Source of the DNA: an uncultured Lachnospiraceae bacterium
Lineage (GTDB): Bacteria > Bacillota > Clostridia > Lachnospirales > Lachnospiraceae
Length of the DNA stretch: 42,190 bases
Assembly: GCA_902786205.1 (NCBI GenBank)
Contig: CADABQ010000020.1
Coordinates: 1 to 42,190 of the forward strand
Direction of reading: 5' to 3'
Below are positions 24,522 to 32,860 of the stretch, in pieces. The position numbers were made by a program, and so were the translations under genes. Position 1 is the stretch's first letter, and each line of letters starts with the position of its first letter. Under the pieces are notes generated by a model that was given only the letters and a program-made list of their open reading frames with translations, searched no databases and had not been told where the DNA came from.

Positions 24522-25295
24522 ATGGCAATTACATATGTAGTGGCAAATCAAAAGGGCGGAATAGGTAAGACGACGACAGCAACTACACTGGCTGGAATAC
24601 TTGGGAGAAAAGGAAAAACATTATTGATTGATGCAGATCCACAGGGAAACAGCTCTAATACATATCAGGCAGTCATTGAGGAACAGGCAACTTTATATGA
24701 TGTAATGATTGATGCGGACAAATTGCCGCTGGAGGATGCAATACAACATATGGAAAATGGTGATATTGTAGCATCAGATCCCTTGCTTAGCAAAGCAGAA
24801 AAAATGTTAGATGGTGATATTGAAGGGTTATATCGTTTAAAAGATGCAGTGGAAGAGCTGGAGGGATACGATTATATTGTAATTGATACGGCACCATCTT
24901 TAAATGTTGTATTATATAATTGCCTGATTGCAGCAGATCGTGTGATAATACCCGTAACAGCGGACTCTTATGCGGTACATGGATTAAAGCAATTGTATGA
25001 TACAATAAAAGCTGTACAGAGAAGACAGAATCCAAAATTGAAAATTGCAGGTTTATTACTTGTAAAATTTGCAGGACGTTCTAATTTGGAGAAAGATGTT
25101 CATATAGATTTAGAGCAACTGGCAGACAGTATGAATACGAAATTATTTCAAACTGCAATTCGGGAGTGTATAAAGACAAAAGAGGCACAGGCAAAGAAAA
25201 AATTATTGATTGATTATGCACCTAAGTGTACAACGATGCAGGACTATAATAGTTTTGCAGAAGAATTGCTTAGGGATGAGAAAGGTGGAGAATAA
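24522..25295 (+). CDS. Orphan ParA/Soj-type ATPase
   Basis: This 257-residue ATPase has the deviant Walker A KGGIGKTT at residues about 11-18, the LLIDADPQGNSS segment, YIVIDTAPSL (Walker B) and PVTADSYAVHGL. ParA proteins normally pair with a ParB for chromosome or plasmid partition, but no parB lies here and the gene is chromosomal in context. It may instead position another cell structure. The ATG has AAGGAGAGAG upstream. The next gene, an aminotransferase, starts 1 bp after its stop, so the two are translationally linked. Confidence 0.88.
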   Translation: MAITYVVANQKGGIGKTTTATTLAGILGRKGKTLLIDADPQGNSSNTYQAVIEEQATLYDVMIDADKLPLEDAIQHMENGDIVASDPLLSKAEKMLDGDIEGLYRLKDAVEELEGYDYIVIDTAPSLNVVLYNCLIAADRVIIPVTADSYAVHGLKQLYDTIKAVQRRQNPKLKIAGLLLVKFAGRSNLEKDVHIDLEQLADSMNTKLFQTAIRECIKTKEAQAKKKLLIDYAPKCTTMQDYNSFAEELLRDEKGGE

Positions 25296-25296
25296 T

Positions 25297-26484
25297 GTGA
25301 TTGCAGAAGATATGATGAAATTGGGAAAAAAGAGTTCTGTCATTAGAGAAATTTTTGAGTATGGTAATAAAAGAAAACAGGAAATCGGAGCAGAAAATGT
25401 ATTTGATTTTAGTATCGGAAATCCTAGTGTACCAGCGCCGGAAAGTGTGAAAAAAACGATTTTGGATTTGGTAGAGAATATGGATGCAACAGAATTACAT
25501 GGCTATACTTCTGCACCGGGAGATATGGAAGTGCGAAAAGCAATAGCAGCATATATTAATCGTACCTTTGATGCAGGAGTAAATGCAGAGGATATATATA
25601 TGACGGTAGGAGCTGCTGCATCCTTGACAATCAGTATTAAGGCGTTGGCACAACAAGGAGATGAATTTATTACATTTACACCATTTTTTCCGGAATATCG
25701 TGTATTTGTAGAAGCGGTTGGTGCAACCCTTGTGACGGTTGCATCAAGAGAAGAAGATTTTCAGGTGGATGTATCTACATTGGAGAAAGCGATTACAGAA
25801 AAAACAAAAGCAATTATTTTAAATTCGCCAAATAATCCATCTGGGGTGGTATTGACAGAAGAAACCATTCAGGGTATTTGTGATTTGTTGGAAGAAAAAC
25901 AGAAGGAATATGGACATGCCATCTATATTATTACAGATGAACCGTATCGTGAATTGGTTTATGATGCTATCGAAGTGCCATATTTGATTAATTATTATGA
26001 TAATACCATAGTAGGGTATTCCTTTAGTAAATCTTTATCGCTTCCAGGAGAACGCATTGGCTATATTGTGGTTTCGAATAAAATGGAGCAAGCAAGAGAT
26101 GTTTTTGCAGCGGTATGTGGTGCAGGAAGGGCATTGGGATATGTATGTGCTCCAAGTTTATTCCAACGAGTGGCTGCAAAATGTATTGGACAGACATCGG
26201 ACATTTCTATTTATAAGAGAAATAGAGATTTGTTATATCGGAGTTTGGAAAAATACGGGTATCATTGTGTGAAGCCAGATGGAGCATTTTACTTGTTTGT
26301 ACAGGCATTGGAAGAAGATGCAAATGCATTCTGTGAAAGGGCAAAAAAATACGAATTGTTGTTAGTGCCAGCAGACGATTTTGGTTGTCCAGGTTATGTG
26401 CGAATTTCTTACTGTGTCACAACAGAACAAATTGAACGTGCACTACCAGCCTTTGAAAAACTGGCAAAAGAATACGAACATTAA
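25297..26484 (+). CDS. Class I/II PLP-dependent aminotransferase
   Basis: This 395-residue enzyme is of the aspartate aminotransferase fold type I. It has FDFSIGNPSVPAPE near the N-terminus, LNSPNNPSGVV, the ITDEPYRELVY Asp region, and the PLP Lys in YSFSKSLSLPGERIGY. The Arg that binds the substrate carboxylate is near VRISYCV at the C-terminus. Such enzymes commonly act on aspartate or aromatic amino acids; specificity cannot be told. The start is GTG at 25297, with GGTGGAG 6 nt upstream inside the parA end. A perfect terminator follows. Confidence 0.9.
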   Translation: MIAEDMMKLGKKSSVIREIFEYGNKRKQEIGAENVFDFSIGNPSVPAPESVKKTILDLVENMDATELHGYTSAPGDMEVRKAIAAYINRTFDAGVNAEDIYMTVGAAASLTISIKALAQQGDEFITFTPFFPEYRVFVEAVGATLVTVASREEDFQVDVSTLEKAITEKTKAIILNSPNNPSGVVLTEETIQGICDLLEEKQKEYGHAIYIITDEPYRELVYDAIEVPYLINYYDNTIVGYSFSKSLSLPGERIGYIVVSNKMEQARDVFAAVCGAGRALGYVCAPSLFQRVAAKCIGQTSDISIYKRNRDLLYRSLEKYGYHCVKPDGAFYLFVQALEEDANAFCERAKKYELLLVPADDFGCPGYVRISYCVTTEQIERALPAFEKLAKEYEH

Positions 26485-26518
26485 AAAAGTTGCCACACAA
26501 TTGTGGCAACTTTTTTTT
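26483..26518 (+). terminator. Terminator after the aminotransferase
   Basis: GTTGCCACA (26489-26497) pairs perfectly with TGTGGCAAC (26502-26510) with a 4-nt loop, an A-run before it and an eight-T run (26511-26518) after it. Confidence 0.9.
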
Positions 26519-26613
26519 CTATAGGATAGTAAGTTTAATAAAGCGAGTCCTTTGTAAGTGAGAAATTTTCAAAAGTTGATATGGACTTGTCTGCTTTCTT
26601 GCTAAAATATGGA

Positions 26614-27345
26614 TTAAATCCAACCACCGTCCAAAGACATGATCTGTCCGGTTAAGTATTGATTTTTATGTGTAATTGCATATACAAAGTCAGCAACTTC
26701 TTCGGCGGTTCCGAGTCGGCCAGCTGGAATTTCATTTACCAGTTCAATCAGTTCTTCATCTGTGAGAAAATGATTCATTTCGGTGTCAATTGCGCCACAG
26801 GCAATTGCATTAACTTGAATATTGCTTGGAGCCAATTCTTTTGCAAGGGCCTTTGTAAATGCATTGATACCACCTTTTGTAGTCGAGTATGCTACCTCAC
26901 ATGATGCCCCCACATTTCCCCATACGGAAGAAATATTTACAATTTTTCCTTTCTTTTGATGTACCATATCAGGAATCGCAAGTTTGCAACAATTGAAAAC
27001 GGAAGTCAGATTGTTGTTGATTAAATGTTGCCAGGATTCGACACTCATATCGGTAAGAAGCCCGATATGCGAAATTCCAGCATTATTGATTAAAATGTCT
27101 AAATGTCCATACAGTTTTTTTATTTCCGTAAACAATCGGTTTGCAGTGTCAAAATCTCCCATATCCCCGACAAAGGCATGGCAGGAAACCTGATAACCTT
27201 CGATTTCTTTTTTTACATTGGCAAGGAGTTCTTCATTTTTTAGACAATTGATCACTACATTATAGCCTTTTTTTGCATATTTGATTGCAATGGCCTTGCC
27301 AATTCCTCTGGAAGATCCAGTTACTAAAATTGTTTTTCTATTCAT
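26614..27345 (-). CDS. FabG-like 3-oxoacyl-ACP reductase / short-chain dehydrogenase
   Basis: This 243-residue SDR enzyme reduces a keto group with NAD(P)H. The cofactor motif is VTGSSRGIGKAIA, the NNAG motif is ILINNAGISHIG, and the catalytic Ser-Tyr-Lys are in SSVWG and YSTTKGG. The C-terminus is GQIMSLDGGWI as in FabG. It stands alone, away from fatty-acid genes, so it may be a dedicated reductase rather than the housekeeping FabG. The ATG at 27345 has GAGAAAGGGG upstream; an earlier in-frame ATG at 27366 is less well supported. Confidence 0.9.
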   Translation of the reverse strand: MNRKTILVTGSSRGIGKAIAIKYAKKGYNVVINCLKNEELLANVKKEIEGYQVSCHAFVGDMGDFDTANRLFTEIKKLYGHLDILINNAGISHIGLLTDMSVESWQHLINNNLTSVFNCCKLAIPDMVHQKKGKIVNISSVWGNVGASCEVAYSTTKGGINAFTKALAKELAPSNIQVNAIACGAIDTEMNHFLTDEELIELVNEIPAGRLGTAEEVADFVYAITHKNQYLTGQIMSLDGGWI

Positions 27346-27469
27346 ATAAATTACCCCTTTCTCCATATCTTCTCTTTAGTATAGCACAGAAAGACAAAAA
27401 AAGAAAATGTAGATAGCGGTAAGCTTGGCTGAACTGTTACACTGATTTTATAAAATAAGTAAGCGTTTC

Positions 27470-27498
27470 TTGCCATGAAAACGGCTTTCTGTTATACT
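27470..27498 (+). promoter_or_regulatory. Promoter for the LCP-like gene
   Basis: TTGCCA (27470-27475), 17 bp and TATACT (27493-27498) lie 123 bp before the gene. The palindrome at 27524-27584 would therefore be transcribed as part of the 5' leader. Confidence 0.55.
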
Positions 27499-27523
27499 TA
27501 GTAGACGTAAATCGTAAAATATC

Positions 27524-27584
27524 GTAACAGTTTATAGGATGCAACTGGCAAAATGCCAGATAGGTGAATCCTTTGAACTGTTAC
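27524..27584 (+). repeat. GTAACAGTT-type palindrome, copy C, in the leader of the LCP-like gene
   Basis: GTAACAGTT (27524-27532) pairs with AACTGTTAC (27576-27584). Inside, GGAT pairs with ATCC and CTGGCA (27545-27550) pairs with TGCCAG (27554-27559) around an AAA loop. The RNA can form one long hairpin with two internal loops. It ends 37 nt before the start codon. A further GAACTGTTAC lies upstream at 27431-27440. Confidence 0.65.
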
Positions 27585-27620
27585 AAAATACCGTTTTCCA
27601 GGGAAAGGGAGAGAAAGAAA

Positions 27621-28754
27621 ATGTCAAAAAAAAGAAAAAAAGCGGTTGGACAAGTTTTTGTACGGTATTTTGTTCGATCTGTTCTTTATGTTTTGCTTTT
27701 ATTAGCGGTTGGTTTTGCTAGTTATAAGACAACAATGTTTTATTATAAAGTGACAGGAAATACAGAAAAGAATGAAAGTTTGAGCAAATACATAAAAGAA
27801 GTAAAAAGTGAAGGGGTAGCAGAAGAAGTATCTAAAAACTTAATTTTAGGTACGGAAAGTGAAAGTGGTAAGATAAAAAAAATTGTAATAGAGATTTGCA
27901 ATCAACAGACGGGCAATATTGATTACATAACAGTGCCAAATAAATTGGAATTTACCATGTCCTATGATTTATATAAAAAACTCGTTACGGCAAATGCAGA
28001 TATTCCACAGATTGTACGGATGGATCAAATTCAAAAATATTTTTCTGGTGAGAGTTTATACCAATGTGCTCAACTTTTGTTAGAAGATGTTATGGATATC
28101 AAGTTTAGTTATTACACAGTGATTCCAACCACCGTATATAGTGAGATGTTTGTGACAGAAAAAGGAAGCGGGATTCAGAAATGGAAAAAAGCATATAAGA
28201 CAGAAATGGAAGCCTTAAAGGATGAAAAAGCATATAAATCTTTTTTTGGAAAATATTATGAAAAGGTACATTCGAATTTGGCGGAAAAAGAGAAGTATAA
28301 ATATATTGATACATATTTAAAAGCAGTACCAAAGCAGGTCGCATTTAATATTGTCAGTGGAGAAAAAGCAGGATGTTCTTTTACCCTTTCTGTGGAAGAG
28401 ACAAATTTTCTCATCCATAAGATATTAAAAAATGCAGCATATACAGAAACAAACCAAAAAGAGAAGGAAAAGAAAGAAACGTCATCGGTTGGTTTAGCTA
28501 TTGAAATTTTAAACAGTACGAAAATAAATGGCCTGGCTTCTTCTATGCAGGAAAAATTGGTAAAAAAGGGATTTAATATTGCAGGGGTTGGAAATTATAG
28601 TGGAGCTACGTTGGAACATACCAAAATCATCGTAAAAGAAAAAGGCGTGGGAGAGGATTTATTGCCATACTTCAACGATGCACAGGTTGAAGTGGGCGAG
28701 TTAAGCCAGAATATAGATATTCGTATTATAATTGGTAGCGAGGATGGAAAATAA
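27621..28754 (+). CDS. Degenerate LCP-like membrane protein with C-terminal LytR_C domain
   Basis: This 377-residue protein has one N-terminal membrane helix (SVLYVLLLLAVGFASYKT). A middle domain follows that resembles the LytR-CpsA-Psr fold: KKIVIEICNQQTGNIDYITVP matches the strand before the usual PRDT motif, and SLYQCAQLLLEDVMDIKFSYY matches the later helix. The C-terminal 90 residues fit LytR_C (IEILNSTKINGLASSMQEKL...IIVKEKG). The catalytic PRDT Arg is missing (PNKLEF instead), so it is probably not an active LCP transferase. The ATG at 27621 has GAAAGGGAGAG upstream. A divergent WecG/TagA-like gene follows. Confidence 0.7.
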   Translation: MSKKRKKAVGQVFVRYFVRSVLYVLLLLAVGFASYKTTMFYYKVTGNTEKNESLSKYIKEVKSEGVAEEVSKNLILGTESESGKIKKIVIEICNQQTGNIDYITVPNKLEFTMSYDLYKKLVTANADIPQIVRMDQIQKYFSGESLYQCAQLLLEDVMDIKFSYYTVIPTTVYSEMFVTEKGSGIQKWKKAYKTEMEALKDEKAYKSFFGKYYEKVHSNLAEKEKYKYIDTYLKAVPKQVAFNIVSGEKAGCSFTLSVEETNFLIHKILKNAAYTETNQKEKEKKETSSVGLAIEILNSTKINGLASSMQEKLVKKGFNIAGVGNYSGATLEHTKIIVKEKGVGEDLLPYFNDAQVEVGELSQNIDIRIIIGSEDGK

Positions 28755-28783
28755 TAGAAAAGACATAGAGTTTTAATAAAATC

Positions 28784-28812
28784 GTAACGATATTATAAAA
28801 ACAATATGTTAC
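28784..28812 (+). repeat. Short GTAAC...GTTAC hairpin after the LCP-like gene
   Basis: GTAAC-G-ATATT (28784-28794) pairs with AATAT-GTTAC (28803-28812). It resembles the outer arms of the GTAACAGTT family and may act as a 3' end. Confidence 0.4.
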
Positions 28813-28991
28813 AATTTCTAAGATAGGAATTTTATGCATTATTTTCTATAGGAAAGAAGCAAGGGAATAGAATTTCCTATTTGTTTGGAAAAATGTTATT
28901 ACAAGGAGATAAGAGTATAAAGTAGTGGGATATATAGACGTGGTTATTAAAAAATCACGATAGAACTGTGACGAAATGGGGGTGTTACAGA

Positions 28992-29762
28992 ATGAAAGAA
29001 AAAATTAGTGTATTAAACTTTGATACAAGTCTTATAAGTAAACAGGATTTTAGACAAGAAGTAGAGAGTTTTTGCAAAGAGGGCAAGCTAAAATCTATTC
29101 TATTTTTATCGGTTCCAATTTTAGAGGAAGCGATGGCATCCGAGGAGTATTATGAGAAAGTAAAAAGGTTTCAGTTTATTTATCCTGGAAATGAGGATGT
29201 TTTATTGATGCATCCGGTGGAAGAATATAAACAAAAAGGCCTTATGATGGGCGAAGGGTATTTGGAAGAAATTCTGGAATACATAGAAAAAAGTGAGAAA
29301 ACCCTTTATCTGGTTGGAGATTCTTATGATAAATTGCAGGCATTCATCAGCTATTGTCAACAAAAATATAGTCAGATTAAATTAGTGGGAAGTTTTGTTG
29401 GAGGAGAGCAGATGGACGATGCTATTTTATTAAATGATATTAATGTCACTTGTCCAGATGTTATTTTGACTGCAATCGCACCACAATTACAGGAAAATTG
29501 GATACAGGATAATTTGGATAAACTTAATGGAAAGGTATTGATAGGAGCGGATGTGCTGGTCAAAAAAGTAATTGCAGATCAGGTGGAACAATATGAACGG
29601 GAAACACATGGAGCGTTATTTAATGGTTGTGTTCGAATTAAGGAACGTATTGCCAGACATTTCATACATAAAATGTTCCGTGCATCTTATGAGAGTTTTA
29701 TGAGGTTACAAGAAGAAAAATTAGGGAAAAGACGTTTTTTTGTAAAAGAAAATAAACAGTAA
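28992..29762 (+). CDS. Divergent WecG/TagA/CpsF-family protein
   Basis: This 256-residue protein resembles the WecG/TagA/CpsF glycosyltransferases that add ManNAc-type sugars to lipid carriers. The best match is the C-terminal half: LYLVGDSYDKLQAF, IKLVGSFVGG, and IAPQLQENWIQDNLDKLNGKVLIGAD, matching the family's GxPxQExW and following strand. The conserved PDG motif, with its proposed catalytic Asp, is replaced here by PGN (FIYPGNEDV). It may have changed or lost activity. The ATG at 28992 has GGGGGTG 7 nt upstream. It follows the LCP-like gene in the same direction. A terminator follows 90 bp later. Confidence 0.6.
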   Translation: MKEKISVLNFDTSLISKQDFRQEVESFCKEGKLKSILFLSVPILEEAMASEEYYEKVKRFQFIYPGNEDVLLMHPVEEYKQKGLMMGEGYLEEILEYIEKSEKTLYLVGDSYDKLQAFISYCQQKYSQIKLVGSFVGGEQMDDAILLNDINVTCPDVILTAIAPQLQENWIQDNLDKLNGKVLIGADVLVKKVIADQVEQYERETHGALFNGCVRIKERIARHFIHKMFRASYESFMRLQEEKLGKRRFFVKENKQ

Positions 29763-29853
29763 AAAAATGGAAGTTTGTGCATTGTGCATAAACGTGAAAA
29801 TGGTAAAGTGTAAAATTGAACAAAATGCAAAGAAATATAGAGAATAAAATGTA

Positions 29854-29887
29854 AAAAAGCCACAAAAAAATGTGGCTTTTATGTTTT
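29854..29887 (+). terminator. Terminator after the WecG/TagA-like gene
   Basis: AAAAAGCCACA (29854-29864) pairs with TGTGGCTTTT (29871-29880) with a short A-rich loop. ATGTTTTTT follows. Confidence 0.75.
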
Positions 29888-30045
29888 TTGGATAAGCGAG
29901 GGATAAAAAACTTCGGCAGCTATACAAAATGCACAAAACTAAGGAAAATTATTTGTTTAAATGAAGTATGGCTTAAATTTGCGTTTTCGTGTATGATAGG
30001 TGAGTACGTTAAGTAACAAGGATTTATTAGGAGGACATGGAGAAG

Positions 30046-31158
30046 ATGGCAAGTTTATCATTAAAAAACATCAACAAAACATATGAAAATGGTTTTGTAG
30101 CAGTAAAAAACTTTAACCTTGAAATTGAAGATAAGGAATTTATTATCTTTGTAGGACCTTCAGGATGTGGTAAATCAACAACACTTAGAATGATTGCTGG
30201 TCTTGAAGATATTACTTCAGGTGAATTGTGGATAGGGGACAAACTAGTGAACGATGTAGAACCAAAGGATAGAGATATTGCGATGGTTTTCCAGAACTAT
30301 GCTTTGTATCCACATATGACAATATATGATAATATTGCTTTTGGTTTAAAGTTAAGAAAAACACCAAAGCATGAAATTGACAAATTAGTTCATGAAGCAG
30401 CTAAGAGTTTGGATATTGAACATTTATTAGACCGTAAGCCTAAGGCTTTATCTGGTGGACAGAGACAGCGTGTTGCTATGGGACGTGCTATCGTTCGTAA
30501 TCCAAAGGTATTCCTTATGGATGAGCCTTTGTCAAACTTGGATGCTAAGTTACGTGTACAGATGCGTATCGAGATTTCTAAGTTACATCAGAAATTAGGA
30601 ACAACTATTATTTATGTAACACATGACCAGACAGAAGCGTTAACATTGGGAACAAGAATCGTAGTAATGAAGGATGGTGTTGTTCAACAGGTAGATGCTC
30701 CAGTTGAATTATATCAGAAACCAAAGAACTTATTCGTAGCTGGATTTATCGGTTCTCCTCAGATGAACTTTATCGATGCTAAGGTTGTTAACAATGGAAC
30801 AGATGTTATGTTACAGTTTGGTAGTCATTCTATTAAGGTTCCAGAAACAAAGGCAAAAGTATTGATGGCAAACGGATATGAAGGTAAGACAGTAGTTCTT
30901 GGCATTCGTCCAGAAGATATTAAAGATGAAGAAGTATTTATCAATACTTCACCTGATAGTGTTGTAAGTGTAACAATTAAAGTATACGAAATGCTTGGTG
31001 CTGAAGTATTCTTATACTTCGATATTGATGGATTTGACATGTGCGTACGTGTAAATCCTCGTACAACAGCAAGACCAGGAGATACAATCAAGCTTGCATT
31101 TGATTTGAGTAAGATTCATATCTTTGATAAGGAAACAGAGGAAGCAATCTGCAACTAA
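30046..31158 (+). CDS. msmK: MsmK/UgpC-type ABC transporter ATPase (orphan)
   Basis: This 370-residue ATPase energises carbohydrate ABC importers. Walker A is GPSGCGKST, the Q-loop FQNYALYPHM, the signature LSGGQRQR, Walker B FLMDEPLSNLD and the switch His YVTHDQTEAL. The C-terminal 130 residues form the OB-type regulatory domain (GIRPEDI). No permease or binding-protein genes are next to it, so it probably serves several sugar transporters in trans, as MsmK does in streptococci. ATG at 30046 is favoured: AGGAGG at 30029-30034 is 2 nt from the first ATG and 11 nt from this one. A PucR-type regulator gene follows. Confidence 0.93.
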   Translation: MASLSLKNINKTYENGFVAVKNFNLEIEDKEFIIFVGPSGCGKSTTLRMIAGLEDITSGELWIGDKLVNDVEPKDRDIAMVFQNYALYPHMTIYDNIAFGLKLRKTPKHEIDKLVHEAAKSLDIEHLLDRKPKALSGGQRQRVAMGRAIVRNPKVFLMDEPLSNLDAKLRVQMRIEISKLHQKLGTTIIYVTHDQTEALTLGTRIVVMKDGVVQQVDAPVELYQKPKNLFVAGFIGSPQMNFIDAKVVNNGTDVMLQFGSHSIKVPETKAKVLMANGYEGKTVVLGIRPEDIKDEEVFINTSPDSVVSVTIKVYEMLGAEVFLYFDIDGFDMCVRVNPRTTARPGDTIKLAFDLSKIHIFDKETEEAICN

Positions 31159-31229
31159 TCGTTATTAGTAAAAAAGCATACTTGTATCATTTAGTATAAT
31201 CTGAATGATGCTTTATAAAAAGGATAGCG

Positions 31230-31277
31230 AAAGAGAATTCATATATTGTAATAATATGTGAGTTCTCTTTTCTTTTT
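31230..31277 (+). terminator. Terminator after msmK
   Basis: AAAGAGAATTCATATATT (about 31230-31247) pairs with the arm at 31252-31270 ending GTTCTCTTT. TTTTCTTTTT follows. The rest of the 385-bp gap to the next gene is AT-rich, holds a GTAACAGTT-like motif near 31388 and a candidate promoter TTTACT-N17-TAGAAT at 31462-31490. Confidence 0.65.
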
Positions 31278-31543
31278 AAGTTTTATAGGAAATAAGGAAA
31301 GTGTGAACGGAACGGTTGCAAATTTGTACATTTTGCTATGGAAGACCTTTATTGTTAGAAAATTATCTAAGTTATTTGTGAAAAATTGTAACAGTTTGCT
31401 ATATGGGAAAAGTATTTTGAAATAAATCACGAAAAAAACACAAAAAATCTCTGTTATTTTATTTACTTTTGACTAAAAAGGTGATAGAATAAATAAGATG
31501 AAAATACCTCGAAAGAGAGGAATAAATGATAAGGAGTGATTAT

Positions 31544-32632
31544 ATGATATCAAACCAAATACTCCAAAATACCATAGAAGGATTAAAAGGTATTACTCGT
31601 ATTGATATCTGTGTCATGGATACAGAGGGAAAGCCATTGGCATCAACAATTAGTGATGCGGAGGAGTATGAAGAGGCGGTGCTGACATTTGTAGATTCAC
31701 CTGCAGATAGTCAGGTATTACAGGGATACCAGTTTTTTAAAGTATTTGATGAAAACCAATTAGAGTACGTTATACTTGTAAAAGGAGACAGTGATGACGT
31801 ATATATGATAGGAAAGATCGCTTCCTTTCAGATTCAGAATTTATTAGTCGCATACAAAGAGCGGTATGATAAGGATAATTTTATAAAGAATTTATTGTTA
31901 GACAATCTTTTGCTGGTGGATATTTATAACCGGGCAAAAAAATTGCATATAGAAACCGATGTACGTCGTGTTGTGTTTTTGATTGAAACAAAAACGGAAA
32001 AAGACAGCAATGCATTAGAAACGGTTAGAGGATTGTTTACAGGGAATACACAAGACTTTGTTACAGCAGTAGATGAAAAAGACATTATTCTCGTAAAAGA
32101 ACTGAAGGAAACCGAAGGCTATGAAGATATGGATAAAACGGCCAAAATGATTTTAGATTTACTCAATACGGAAGCAATGGAGAAAGTGCAGATTGCGTAC
32201 GGTACGATTGTTTCAGAAATTAAGGACGTATCCAGATCCTATAAAGAGGCAAAAATGGCGTTGGATGTAGGTAAGATTTTCTATGAAGAGCGTGATATTG
32301 TTGCATATGGAAATCTTGGTATTGGTAGATTGATCTATCAGTTGCCTATGCCGCTTTGCAAGATGTTTATAAAGGAAATATTTGATGGCAAATCACCAGA
32401 TGATTTTGATGAAGAAACATTGACTACGATAAATAAGTTTTTTGAAAATAGTTTGAATGTTTCAGAAACTTCTAGACAATTGTACATTCACCGAAATACA
32501 TTAGTATATCGATTGGACAAGTTACAGAAGAGTACAAATTTGGATTTACGTGTATTTGAGGATGCTATTACATTTAAGATTGCATTGATGGTAGTAAAAT
32601 ATATGAAATATATGGAGACAATAGAATACTAA
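31544..32632 (+). CDS. PucR/CdaR-type transcriptional regulator
   Basis: This 362-residue protein ends in the PucR C-terminal helix-turn-helix (FFENSLNVSETSRQLYIHRNTLVYRLDKLQ). The middle contains a GGDEF-like domain typical of CdaR/PucR proteins (YGTIVSEIKDVSRSYKEAKMAL). The N-terminal 130 residues (GITRIDICVMDTEGKPLAS) resemble the sugar-diacid recognition region. Its target is unknown. It lies directly after msmK, so control of sugar uptake is an attractive guess. The ATG at 31544 has AAGGAG 7 nt upstream; an earlier ATG at 31526 precedes the site. Confidence 0.88.
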   Translation: MISNQILQNTIEGLKGITRIDICVMDTEGKPLASTISDAEEYEEAVLTFVDSPADSQVLQGYQFFKVFDENQLEYVILVKGDSDDVYMIGKIASFQIQNLLVAYKERYDKDNFIKNLLLDNLLLVDIYNRAKKLHIETDVRRVVFLIETKTEKDSNALETVRGLFTGNTQDFVTAVDEKDIILVKELKETEGYEDMDKTAKMILDLLNTEAMEKVQIAYGTIVSEIKDVSRSYKEAKMALDVGKIFYEERDIVAYGNLGIGRLIYQLPMPLCKMFIKEIFDGKSPDDFDEETLTTINKFFENSLNVSETSRQLYIHRNTLVYRLDKLQKSTNLDLRVFEDAITFKIALMVVKYMKYMETIEY

Positions 32633-32767
32633 TCGGATTTGTGCATATTCCGGTAGGATGTTTCTTAAATAGTATGAAATAGGATTTATGTTGATTCGTA
32701 GTGGTTTTGCACATTTGTCATATGACGAAAGTCACATGTGTTCTGCGTCGAAGATAAAAAGTTAGGT

Positions 32768-32809
32768 ACAGAATTGTGAACTACAATGCTATGTGGGTCG
32801 CAATTCTGT
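32768..32809 (+). terminator. Terminator before ftsE
   Basis: ACAGAATTG (32768-32776) pairs with CAATTCTGT (32801-32809) across a 24-nt loop, followed by TTCGTTATTT. A perfect palindrome, GTCATATGAC (32717-32726), lies just upstream and could be an operator for ftsEX. Confidence 0.5.
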
Positions 32810-32860
32810 TTCGTTATTTAAGGGAATAAAAATATATTACTGATTCAGAGGTGTGGATGG

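Noticed and set aside
24522..25295. Plasmid-type partition system
   Set aside because: No ParB or centromere-like repeats are near, and the neighbours are chromosomal genes.
28825..28885. Extra Rrf2 box (ATAGGAA repeats) after the LCP-like gene
   Set aside because: Three ATAGGAA/TTCCTAT words occur but spacing is irregular, and such words arise by chance in AT-rich DNA.
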